Below are positions 8,250 through 15,922 of a stretch of 64,000 bases of DNA, piece by piece. The position numbers were made by a program, and so were the translations under genes. The stretch's first letter is position 1, and every line of letters begins with the position of its first letter. The notes under the pieces were generated by a model. It was not told the DNA's origin. It was given only the letters and a program-made list of their open reading frames with translations, and did not search any database. This stretch comes from Leptospira meyeri (GTDB taxonomy: Bacteria; Spirochaetota; Leptospiria; Leptospirales; Leptospiraceae): the NCBI RefSeq assembly GCF_004368965.1, contig NZ_SORO01000001.1, positions 2,512,001 to 2,576,000 of the forward strand, read 5' to 3'.

Positions 8250-9926
8250 ATGACCGCAACGGCAGTGAAACTCGAAAAATCCCAGGCGGAGAAGGCTCTT
8301 AGTGCTCAAGCCGCCCTCCTCAATGATGTAACCAAACGACTCGCTCAGAAAAATTCCGATAACGGCAAAGTATCCGTAAGCAAAATGGACAAAACGCAAC
8401 ATGTGTTTTACCAATTGGCTTGGATGACAGCTCAACAACGTGTTGCTGAGAACTTTATCGTTTATGCTTGGGATGCTTCCAAGGGAACTGGCGAAATGGA
8501 ACAGAAGATGGCTCTTACTTTTGTGGCTGAAACTGTATCCAATATTCGTTCTGAACTCGCAGCTCGCCCTGCCGAGTATGAACTGACTTACCAAGAACTA
8601 TTTTCCAAACTTTTTTCTGAAGAGATCAACGCTTATGTAGAAGCAGCATCAAAAATGGAAAACTACGAAGCCATCGTAGATAAGATCGTTGATCTAGGGC
8701 ATTTCGGCGCTTACGGCCTTTCCGAAGACCATGAAAACTTCCGTGGAATCTTTAAAGATTTTGCTGAAAACGTAGTAGTTCCACATGCAGAACATGTCCA
8801 CAGACATGATGACCTCATCCCACAAGAAATCATCAATGGTTTAAAAGACATGGGCTGTTTTGGACTTTGTATTCCAGAACAATTTGGTGGAATCCAACCA
8901 GATGATCGTCCAGATAACATTTCCATGTTAGTGGTAACGGAAGAACTTTCCCGTGGATCACTCGGTGCTGCAGGATCACTTATCACAAGACCTGAAATTA
9001 TGTCGAAGGCCCTCCTCAAAGGGGGAACCGAAGAACAAAAAAACAAATGGTTACCACTCCTTGCATCTGGTGAAAAATTTGCAGGAATTATGGTAACAGA
9101 ACCTAACTACGGTTCGGATGTTGCTGGAGTTTCCGTAACAGCAAAAGAAGTAGATGGTGGATTTGTCATCAACGGTGTAAAAACTTGGTGCACATTCGCA
9201 GGTTATGCGAATCTTCTTCTCATCCTTTGTCGTACAGAGTCCGATCCAAGTCTCAAACATAGAGGTCTTTCCATCCTACTTGCGGAAAAACCATCCTTTG
9301 ATGGCCATGAATTCAGTTACAAACAAGACGGTGGCGGAACCATACAAGGAAAAGCAATCGGAACCATTGGTTACCGAGGAATGCATTCTTACGAAGTATC
9401 TTTCGAAGATTATTTTGTTCCGAAAGAAAACCTACTTGGTGGAGATGCAGGACGCGGAAAAGGATTCTATTTCCAAATGGAAGGATTTGCTGGTGGACGT
9501 ATCCAAACAGCAGCTCGTGCCAACGGTGTGATGCAAGCCGCTCTCGAAGCTGCTCTTCGTTACTCGCAAGAACGTAAAGTATTCGCAAAACCAATTTACG
9601 ATTATACTTTAACTAAGTTCAAAATTGCGAAGATGGCAATGATTGTGCAAGCAACTCGCCAATACACAAACTATGTAGCAACTCTACTCGATAACCACAA
9701 AGGCCAAATGGAAGCAACACTTGTAAAATTGTATGCATCTAAAATTGCTGAGTGGGTGACAAGAGAAGCAATGCAAATTCACGGTGGTATGGGTTATGCA
9801 GAAGAATACCCAGTATCACGTTATTTTGTGGATGCTCGTGTATTCTCTATCTTTGAAGGTGCGGAAGAAGTAATGGCTCTTCGTGTAGTTGCGAAGGATC
9901 TACTCGACCAAGCTCTTGCTTCTTAA
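8250..9926 (+). CDS. Acyl-CoA dehydrogenase, methylsuccinyl-CoA dehydrogenase-like
   Basis: A 558-residue flavoprotein, longer than the usual 380-400 because of a helical N-terminal extension of about 150 residues. The catalytic core is complete: LSRGSLGAAGSL, MVTEPNYGSDVAG (flavin region), GVKTWCTFAG, IGYRGMHSYEVSFED, and the C-terminal LQIHGG-type block MQIHGGMGYAEEYPVSR followed by IFEGAEEVM, whose Glu may be the catalytic base. Length, extension and GYRGM sequence resemble (2S)-methylsuccinyl-CoA dehydrogenase of the ethylmalonyl-CoA pathway. Substrate assignment is inference. I chose the start at 8250 because AGGA lies at 8235-8238. A GTG at 8217 would add eleven residues. Confidence 0.8.
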   Translation: MTATAVKLEKSQAEKALSAQAALLNDVTKRLAQKNSDNGKVSVSKMDKTQHVFYQLAWMTAQQRVAENFIVYAWDASKGTGEMEQKMALTFVAETVSNIRSELAARPAEYELTYQELFSKLFSEEINAYVEAASKMENYEAIVDKIVDLGHFGAYGLSEDHENFRGIFKDFAENVVVPHAEHVHRHDDLIPQEIINGLKDMGCFGLCIPEQFGGIQPDDRPDNISMLVVTEELSRGSLGAAGSLITRPEIMSKALLKGGTEEQKNKWLPLLASGEKFAGIMVTEPNYGSDVAGVSVTAKEVDGGFVINGVKTWCTFAGYANLLLILCRTESDPSLKHRGLSILLAEKPSFDGHEFSYKQDGGGTIQGKAIGTIGYRGMHSYEVSFEDYFVPKENLLGGDAGRGKGFYFQMEGFAGGRIQTAARANGVMQAALEAALRYSQERKVFAKPIYDYTLTKFKIAKMAMIVQATRQYTNYVATLLDNHKGQMEATLVKLYASKIAEWVTREAMQIHGGMGYAEEYPVSRYFVDARVFSIFEGAEEVMALRVVAKDLLDQALAS

Positions 9927-9945
9927 TTAAGAAACTAAGCCAAAC

Positions 9946-10010
9946 TTTTTGCCGAATGGGTAATCCAACTCGGCAAAAAAAGGAAAAGCCCGAGAAATCG
10001 GGCTTTTTTT
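9946..10010 (+). terminator. Tandem hairpins ending the acyl-CoA dehydrogenase transcript
   Basis: The first hairpin has a perfect 10-base stem TTTTTGCCGA (9946-9955) / TCGGCAAAAA (9970-9979) around a 14-base loop. The second is a canonical intrinsic terminator: AAAAGCCCGA (9984-9993), GAAA loop, TCGGGCTTTT (9998-10007) running into more T. The second should stop plus-strand transcription. The first is symmetric. Confidence 0.9.
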
Positions 10011-10165
10011 ATGTTCGTAATGTTTCTCTGTCTGATTGGTTAATGTATCCGCCAAATGCAAAAGACTATTGAGTGAAACTTAGAATCTTTTGTGAATCAA
10101 TGGTAGCAGAAGCTGAACAATTTCAATGATTCGAATTTGTCGCCGTTTAGCATTCCACAGGTTTG

Positions 10166-10399
10166 TCACAAAATGTATGAATCAAAAAAAAAGTATCCAT
10201 CTACATTAGTACAGATATTAATTCCTAATTTTCGATAACGTTCTGCTTCAGGACTATTTTCGCAAGTTAGAACAGTGGAAAGTAAACATTGTTTGGATTT
10301 TTTCTTTTCTTTTTCACATTTACCTGTTAAATTTGCAATTTCGCTTTTGCAATTTGATAATATAAGAAATGCAAGAATATAATATTTAATAAATTTCAT
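10166..10399 (-). CDS. Small Cys-rich putative lipoprotein
   Basis: A 77-residue exported protein starting MKFIKYYILAFLILSNCKSE, where residues 1-16 form a short signal peptide and LSNC is a plausible lipobox. The mature part is Lys-rich and holds four more Cys (in GKCEKE, KQCLLS, LTCENS, NICTNV), which could form disulfides in the periplasm. No family recognised. The ATG at 10399 is preferred over one at 10411 because it gives a clean signal peptide. There is no strong ribosome site. It is divergent from the next lipoprotein gene, with a palindrome AAACTAATTTAGTTT (10423-10437) in the shared upstream region. Confidence 0.55.
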   Translation of the reverse strand: MKFIKYYILAFLILSNCKSEIANLTGKCEKEKKKSKQCLLSTVLTCENSPEAERYRKLGINICTNVDGYFFFDSYIL

Positions 10400-10519
10400 G
10401 TGCAAAACCAAGCAAACATTAGAAACTAATTTAGTTTTTCTGTCACTTATTTTTAGCAGATGACTTGTGTTTTACGATAAATTTTCGATATTTTACTAAA
10501 TAAGGAGTTTCAAGATTCA

Positions 10520-11314
10520 GTGAAAATAATTCGAATATTTTTTTTCCTCACCATTCTGTGGATCTTTTTGGCTTTTTCTTTCTCTTGCAAAACTCCAATG
10601 CCTGAGTTGAGTTCAGAGGCAAAACTTTCTAAAGGAAAAATGATCTCGATTCGTTGGACTACAACAGATCCTATTCTTGCAAAAGTTTTTAATGAAATTT
10701 TCCCTGTACCACCTCCCATTTTGTTAAACGAAAATGTAAACATAGCAGATTTGACAAGAGTTCCAATGGCGGAGCCCGATCCAAAATTGGCACCAAAACC
10801 AAAACAAGAAAAACCTGTGAATCCAAATGAACTTCCAAGGTGGGAGCGTGGATTTGAATTATCTAATATTGATAATCTTACGGTCGTTATCCGAAAAGAA
10901 AGCCAGAGACCATTTTACAGTGTTGGGCTGAGTTTACTTGCATTAACAATGTTGTATTATGGAACAATGGAAACAGAAGCTGAACTTGTTTGGACATCTG
11001 AAGAAACTAATTTGCACAGAATTTCCTTTTTATCCACTCATGAAACGATTTGGGCTCCGATGCCATTTTATATTGGTACTGGTTCGAGTATCCTTGCACC
11101 TGCTTTTAATTCGAACCGTTACCCATCGAAATTACAAAAATATTGCATACAAGAAACACCAAGTAAACTAAGAGAATCACTGGAACAATCTCAAACAGAA
11201 AACTGCAAAGAATATGAAACTTTTTTAAGAAGGTTGTTTCTTCAGAATTATGACAATATCCATTCGCAATTGAAGGAATGGGAAAAAAGAAACGGGGATT
11301 GGTTCCAACCGTAA
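10520..11314 (+). CDS. Hypothetical lipoprotein
   Basis: A 264-residue protein starting at GTG, with AAGGAG at 10502-10507 upstream. Residues 1-22 form a signal peptide ending FSFSC, which is a plausible lipobox, so the mature protein would be lipid-anchored. A proline-rich linker (about 88-110) precedes a globular part that contains a short hydrophobic stretch, YSVGLSLLALTMLYYG. No domain recognised. It is followed by a gene for an outer-membrane barrel. The two may be co-transcribed and work at the outer membrane, but nothing in the sequence proves this. Confidence 0.65.
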   Translation: MKIIRIFFFLTILWIFLAFSFSCKTPMPELSSEAKLSKGKMISIRWTTTDPILAKVFNEIFPVPPPILLNENVNIADLTRVPMAEPDPKLAPKPKQEKPVNPNELPRWERGFELSNIDNLTVVIRKESQRPFYSVGLSLLALTMLYYGTMETEAELVWTSEETNLHRISFLSTHETIWAPMPFYIGTGSSILAPAFNSNRYPSKLQKYCIQETPSKLRESLEQSQTENCKEYETFLRRLFLQNYDNIHSQLKEWEKRNGDWFQP

Positions 11315-11364
11315 CTAAGGTAATTTTTCATTTGATTCAAATTCAAAAAAATAAATTCATTCGA

Positions 11365-11994
11365 ATGTTTTTTTATAAACTCCCTTTACTTCTATCTTGC
11401 ATTTTTATTTCTGCGCTATTCCCTTTACGGGATCTACATTCCGTTTCCATACCAAAAGAAAATTGGAGTTTGGTTCTATATGGAGGAATCTTTACTACAA
11501 CCGACCTCATCCCCATTGTATTTCGCCAAAAAACCGATTACAAAGAATCTTATATAAGCAGTTTAGGAATTTCTAGACCTTTCGATTACCGAATTCGTTG
11601 GTTTGATTTTTTATGGGAAGGGAATGTCACCAAACATTTTGGAGAAATGCACCATTGGGAAGTAAACGGATTTTACATTGTCAAAATCGATCGAATGTAT
11701 GGATCTCCTTTTAGTTTATCATTAGGTGAAGGATTGTCCCTTGCTTCAGAAAATCCAAAATTGGAAAATAAAGCAAAGGGCTACTCTTTGGATGGATTGC
11801 AAAAAGATGCCATTGAATCTAGAGCATTACTGAATTATATGATGGTAGAATTTAGTTCCTATTTACCGTTTGAACGAAAAACAGAATTATTTATCAGAGT
11901 GCATCATAGGTCGGGGGTATTTGGTTTATATTGTCCACCTGATCCCAATTGCGGTTCCAATTTTGTCAGTTATGGATTTAGAACTTCATTTTGA
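11365..11994 (+). CDS. Outer-membrane beta-barrel protein with HHRSG motif
   Basis: A 209-residue exported protein. Residues 1-26 are a signal peptide. The rest alternates short amphipathic strands with turns and ends in aromatic Phe (YGFRTSF), as in small outer-membrane barrels. RVHHRSGVFGLY (178-189) contains the H-x-S pattern seen in PagL-type lipid A deacylases, and the final strands resemble those of acyloxyacyl-hydrolase-like barrels. Enzymatic activity is uncertain because I cannot place the third catalytic acid. The start at 11365 gives a normal signal peptide. An upstream ATG at 11278 would overlap the previous gene and add 29 basic residues. Confidence 0.6.
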   Translation: MFFYKLPLLLSCIFISALFPLRDLHSVSIPKENWSLVLYGGIFTTTDLIPIVFRQKTDYKESYISSLGISRPFDYRIRWFDFLWEGNVTKHFGEMHHWEVNGFYIVKIDRMYGSPFSLSLGEGLSLASENPKLENKAKGYSLDGLQKDAIESRALLNYMMVEFSSYLPFERKTELFIRVHHRSGVFGLYCPPDPNCGSNFVSYGFRTSF

Positions 11995-12036
11995 CATCAC
12001 AGGGAATTTAAATAAAGCCCTGAGTGATGTCAAAAT
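11988..12036. terminator. Long hairpin between convergent genes
   Basis: A perfect 13-base inverted repeat ATTTTGACATCAC (11988-12000) / GTGATGTCAAAAT (12024-12036), extended inside by AGGG/CCCT, lies between the barrel gene and the START-domain gene. The barrel stop codon is within the left arm. It probably terminates transcription from both sides, although the U-tract is short. Confidence 0.7.
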
Positions 12037-12075
12037 TTGGTGATCTTCGTTAATTATTTAAACCAACGATTTTAG

Positions 12076-12750
12076 TTAATTTTTTGTGGGTTCTTTGATC
12101 CAATCGAATTTTGTATCTTTATGTTTTCCTTCTTCTACTAATGTTTTTAAATTTAAAAGTGATTCGTAAGGAGTGTCAGTTAAAACTAGGTTGATGACTG
12201 ATTGGGGAACTGATCCACCAGGTTCAAAGTGAGCTTGGTATTCGATTTTTAGTTTTCCATTTGTTTGTGGAATGATACGCCAAACACCCTCAAAGTTTTC
12301 CATACGAGTAACTCCAGAAGGAGTTGGCCGTGCATTGGAATCGAGACGTTTGATTTTCATCACAGTTGCTAAAGTTTTTTCATTTTGTTCAAAACTTCTG
12401 TCCATAATCAAATCACGATCATTGACTGGCCAAGGTGCACCGTTACGGAGATAAACTACTGATTTTTTTTCGGTACCCGAAAGCACGGTGAGTTCTTTAC
12501 ACTGGTGATAAAGATTTTTACAAGAAGCCGGGTCGGTTAATAAAGCAATGACTTGAGAAATAGAGGCTTCAATTTCAGTTCTGCCTAAAAATTCATCTAG
12601 GTTGGAACCCACAAAAGGACGAGTCAATACTTGGATTCCTTTTTTCCGTTTGGACTCCGACCATTCAGATGATTGGGCAAGGAGGGAAGAAACATTTGAT
12701 AGAAAGGAAATTCCTATCAATGTCATAGTTAGGATTTGTTTTTTTGTCAT
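12076..12750 (-). CDS. Exported START-domain protein
   Basis: A 224-residue protein with a signal peptide (cleavage likely after LLAQ, residue 26) and a START/Bet v 1-like lipid-binding fold: EIEASISQVIALLTDPAS (about 58-75), LRNGAPWPVNDRDLIMDRSF (about 101-120), which is the most recognisable START block, MENFEGVWRIIP and the C-terminal SVINLVLTDTPYESLLNLKTLVEE helix. START domains bind lipids or other hydrophobic molecules. The ligand is unknown. The ribosome-binding side lies in a three-gene minus-strand run with a serine hydrolase and a lipoprotein, separated by only 2 bases from the former. Confidence 0.82.
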   Translation of the reverse strand: MTKKQILTMTLIGISFLSNVSSLLAQSSEWSESKRKKGIQVLTRPFVGSNLDEFLGRTEIEASISQVIALLTDPASCKNLYHQCKELTVLSGTEKKSVVYLRNGAPWPVNDRDLIMDRSFEQNEKTLATVMKIKRLDSNARPTPSGVTRMENFEGVWRIIPQTNGKLKIEYQAHFEPGGSVPQSVINLVLTDTPYESLLNLKTLVEEGKHKDTKFDWIKEPTKN

Positions 12751-12752
12751 GG

Positions 12753-13997
12753 TTACTTACCTATTTGTAGATGGATGAGTGGTCTCACCGTTTCTGCAAA
12801 GAATAATGAGGTTGAAGATGCTGGTAACAAACTCAATCCATTTTTTCTTCCCACATTATTTACAGCGAGGATTGCCATATAATTTCGGTTTTTATCAATC
12901 CATGGATAATATCCATTGATACCAATGCTGTGCGAAATGAGGTCACGATCACATTCTGCGGGTATATCCGTAGTGGTGCAAAATCTCCAGTTTCCGAGGC
13001 CGTATTGCCAACGATACCCGAAAGCTGAAAATTGGGAGTAACCAATCTTCGCCCCTTGGTATTGGTCTGCTAAAATTTCTGTCACTGAAGTTGTGGATAG
13101 AAAATTGGCGATATTTCCTCCTGCTGCATTTTTAGCAGTTCCATTCATAAGGAGTGCGTTAATCATTCTTGCATAATGTTCTGGAGATATAGAGAGACCA
13201 AAGGCGCCAGACAAACTTCCATCTGTATCTTCTGCAGTTCGGTAGTTTCCTTTCCAAACAGCTTGGTTTGCATCCCAACCCAAAGGAGTGACAATGAGCT
13301 GGGTGAAAATGGTATTCCAGGTTTTTCCACAGGATACCTCTAACATACGTTGTGCGACGGCCATATGATTGGAATTGTACTGGAATAATGCTCCTGGTGT
13401 TCCGGTGGACTGATCTCTAATATCATTTACACAAGTATCTTTTTGTGCACCAGATGCACCGACTGGTAATGTGGAGATACAGGTGGCCTGACCTGAACCA
13501 TTTCCTCCTCCGGCGTTCAAACCTGAGGTAAAGGACAATAATTGACGGAGGGTAATGGTTCCCTTGGTTCCAGTCCATCCGAGAATATCTCCAGTGGTTC
13601 TACTCAAAGATAAGCTACCACCTGTGGCACAGGTTCCCGTAGTAACTGTCCCACAGTTTGCATATGTTCCACTATTGGAATTACAATCAATGGCTCGCAT
13701 AGCGGTGATGGCAGTCACCCATTTGGATCCCGAAGCGATCGGTCGGTAGGTATTATAATCCAAAATGGATTGTCTCGCATAAATTCTGTTACCTGACCCA
13801 TCAAAAACTTGGAAACTGGCTCCTTCATCGGTAGTTTTTGCATATTGATCAAAACAAGTGTCGAGACTGAAGCAGGAGCCAAATATCCCTGCGACAAGTA
13901 AAGATTGTGTATCCTTATCGGTTGCAACAGGCTTTTGGCAGTTCATAATAAAAGAAGAAATAAGTGATATGAATATGATAGATTGAATTGATTTCAT
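12753..13997 (-). CDS. Serine hydrolase lipoprotein, class C beta-lactamase fold
   Basis: A 414-residue exported protein with lipobox FIMNC (Cys20). IASGSKWVTAIT (87-98) holds the SxxK motif with Ser89 and Lys92. FQYNSNHMAVAQRM is the second, Tyr-containing motif, and the C-terminal SIGINGYYPWID region replaces the KTG/HTG block. This is the beta-lactamase/DD-peptidase-like esterase fold; cell-wall peptidase or esterase activity is possible. Many Cys suggest disulfides. The start at 13997 is chosen because GAGG sits six bases upstream. An ATG at 14009 would abut the preceding gene's stop. It is in an operon with the START-domain gene. Confidence 0.8.
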   Translation of the reverse strand: MKSIQSIIFISLISSFIMNCQKPVATDKDTQSLLVAGIFGSCFSLDTCFDQYAKTTDEGASFQVFDGSGNRIYARQSILDYNTYRPIASGSKWVTAITAMRAIDCNSNSGTYANCGTVTTGTCATGGSLSLSRTTGDILGWTGTKGTITLRQLLSFTSGLNAGGGNGSGQATCISTLPVGASGAQKDTCVNDIRDQSTGTPGALFQYNSNHMAVAQRMLEVSCGKTWNTIFTQLIVTPLGWDANQAVWKGNYRTAEDTDGSLSGAFGLSISPEHYARMINALLMNGTAKNAAGGNIANFLSTTSVTEILADQYQGAKIGYSQFSAFGYRWQYGLGNWRFCTTTDIPAECDRDLISHSIGINGYYPWIDKNRNYMAILAVNNVGRKNGLSLLPASSTSLFFAETVRPLIHLQIGK

Positions 13998-14009
13998 AAT
14001 GACCCTCAT

Positions 14010-14483
14010 TTAAAAGCGAATCGGTTCTAAGGTGATAATTTTTCCTGTGCGATCCAGGTCGCAGGATGCAAATTCCGGTAGTAAAAGTGCATCACGAGAT
14101 GCTCCCCCAACAGTTGTTAAACCATCGTAAATAACACCCAGAGCCAATGCACCTTTTGTCCGAATATCTGATTCACACTGCAAAACAGATGATTCCATAA
14201 AGTATTCTTCATCTTCGATCTTCGTTAGGTATGAATATAGGATTTTTGCGAGAAAACCATTGATCAGAAGAAGAGGGGAGATTGGACCCTGTCCTCCTTT
14301 CATTCCAGATTGTGCCAACCAAAAGGAAGAGGCAGTAGATTCGGCCTCAAAAATTGCTTCAGAAATCCGTTTTTTTGCCTCGGAACCTTTCACTGCACCA
14401 TAGGTGGGGATTCCAATTGTTTCTGTCAGCATACAATTTGTGAGAAACACAAAGAAAAGAATGGATAGAATAATTTGTCTCAT
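14010..14483 (-). CDS. Leptospira-type lipoprotein (possibly TIGR04452 family)
   Basis: A 157-residue lipoprotein with signal peptide and lipobox FLTNC (Cys17). The mature sequence has the pattern of a spirochaetal lipoprotein family I associate with TIGR04452: a GSEAKKRISEAIFEAES helix, a central LLLINGFLAKILYSYLTKI segment, then ECD-like Cys in LQCESDIRTKGA and ASCDLDRTGKI near the end, which may pair. Family name is from memory and not certain. It is first in the minus-strand run with the serine hydrolase and START-domain genes, so a shared surface or envelope role is possible. Confidence 0.65.
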   Translation of the reverse strand: MRQIILSILFFVFLTNCMLTETIGIPTYGAVKGSEAKKRISEAIFEAESTASSFWLAQSGMKGGQGPISPLLLINGFLAKILYSYLTKIEDEEYFMESSVLQCESDIRTKGALALGVIYDGLTTVGGASRDALLLPEFASCDLDRTGKIITLEPIRF

Positions 14484-14506
14484 GAAATTTTTATCCTTAA
14501 TAGAGA

Positions 14507-15217
14507 ATGAAACGATCTGTAAACTTTTCCTTTCACCACATGGTTCGAATTCCAGAGCCAGAACTTATGGAAGATGCTACACAAGTAGCATCCTATGCAC
14601 AAGCTGACTTCGAAACAGCCCATTCCTTTTTGATTCGTAAATTTCAAGATAGACTTCCTTCCAGGTTTAATCCGGAATCCATTTTGGATTTAGGATGTGG
14701 CCCAGGTGATATGTCATCTCGACTATATTCACAATTTCCGAATTCGAATTTTACATTTCTGGATGGTTCTGAGTTCATGTTAGATCATTGTAAGAAGCGT
14801 ATGGAGTCACTGGTTCCAAAAAAAAGAAACAAAAAAATGGAATTTAAAAAAGAACTCATTCAGGAATTTGTTCCTGAATCGCCTTATGATTTAGTATTTT
14901 CTAATTCCTTATTACACCATTTACATGATCCATTTGAATTTTGGGGAGCAGTACAAAGATCCATTCATTCAGATAGTTTTATTTTTATATCTGATTTGAT
15001 GCGACCAGATTCATTAAACGCTGCATATCAACTAATAGAGCGTTATGCGAATAATGAACCTGATGTCTTAAAAACAGACTTTTACAATAGTTTGCTTGCT
15101 GCTTATCGAATCGAAGAAGTAAAAGAAATGTTGGAGATTGTCAGACTAGATGGAAGATTAAATTTAGAACCGATCACAGACCGGCACTGGATTTGTTATT
15201 CTAAACCAAGGCTTTAA
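14507..15217 (+). CDS. Class I SAM-dependent methyltransferase
   Basis: A 236-residue soluble protein with a Rossmann methyltransferase core. ILDLGCGPGDMSSRL (about 61-75) is motif I, FTFLDGSEFMLDHC gives the acidic residue that binds the ribose, and YDLVFSNSLLHHLHDP (about 126-141) is motif IV with the post-motif helix. The C-terminal part carries substrate-specific helices that I cannot match to a particular acceptor. It is divergent from the lipoprotein operon, with 23 bases between starts. An alternative start at 14540 (MVRIPEPELMED) is possible. Confidence 0.85.
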   Translation: MKRSVNFSFHHMVRIPEPELMEDATQVASYAQADFETAHSFLIRKFQDRLPSRFNPESILDLGCGPGDMSSRLYSQFPNSNFTFLDGSEFMLDHCKKRMESLVPKKRNKKMEFKKELIQEFVPESPYDLVFSNSLLHHLHDPFEFWGAVQRSIHSDSFIFISDLMRPDSLNAAYQLIERYANNEPDVLKTDFYNSLLAAYRIEEVKEMLEIVRLDGRLNLEPITDRHWICYSKPRL

Positions 15218-15310
15218 TGATTTTAAAATACCTTGGTACTCGTTTGTGAAAGATCAATTTGTATTGATAGGAATATCGATTCGATTCCTTAGTCTGCACT
15301 AAGAATTGTA

Positions 15311-15847
15311 TTAGCTTAGATATTTTTTTTCGACTCTCACTTTATCCATATGACTAATCTTTAGTTCAGAGGCTAAATCTTCCAAAAAACGAATTTCATC
15401 TTTGTTGAGAGAACCGTCGGAAGCAACAATACAGACTGCATCCTCAAAAAAATTCAAAGCATACTCATCATTGTCTGAAACGACTTTGGTTATGGTTTTC
15501 ATAGGCAGTGGATTTTCAAAGGTTTTTGATAGGATGTCCAAAACTTGTTTTTTTTGGGTTTGGAACCCACTTAAGAGGCAATCGGGTTCAAATAGTACGT
15601 TCACAAGTTCCCCCACGATTTCGCCTTCTTTTTTTTTGAATTGCCCATCGGCATGACAGGCATAGGACCATAAACTAAGAAGGACTTTGGCATATTCAAT
15701 ATGAAGGTCACTTTCGATGTCTAGAGTCGATTGGATGGAATCCGGATGTTTCTTTTTGTTCCCTTTGACTTGTTTCAAATTTTGAACGATTTTCTTTGCC
15801 ATAACAATCAGGAATTTTATTGCTTCGGATTCTCCGTTCAACTTCAT
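15311..15847 (-). CDS. TerB-like helical protein
   Basis: A 178-residue all-helical protein with the TerB/DjlA-like pattern: KVLLSLWSYACHADGQFKKKEGEIV (acidic site DGQ) and, 70 residues later, DAVCIVASDGSLNKDEIRFLEDLA (acidic site DGS followed by E). The paired aDG-x(4-5)-E motifs are typical of TerB-domain proteins, which may bind metal and are linked to membrane or phage stress. Here it stands alone between a methyltransferase and metG, with no ter genes. The start could also be at 15802 (MAKKIVQNLKQV), since the first 15 residues look unconserved. Confidence 0.68.
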   Translation of the reverse strand: MKLNGESEAIKFLIVMAKKIVQNLKQVKGNKKKHPDSIQSTLDIESDLHIEYAKVLLSLWSYACHADGQFKKKEGEIVGELVNVLFEPDCLLSGFQTQKKQVLDILSKTFENPLPMKTITKVVSDNDEYALNFFEDAVCIVASDGSLNKDEIRFLEDLASELKISHMDKVRVEKKYLS

Positions 15848-15922
15848 TTTTTTACTCTTTTCTTGATTTTTCCCAAAAATGGGCTGAATTGGAACTTCGA
15901 ATCAGGAAACTGGAATTAATCT

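Noticed and set aside
10423..10437. Palindrome AAACTAATTTAGTTT as an operator
   Set aside because: It lies between two divergent lipoprotein genes, but with AT-rich composition such a palindrome is easily found by chance and no regulator gene is adjacent.
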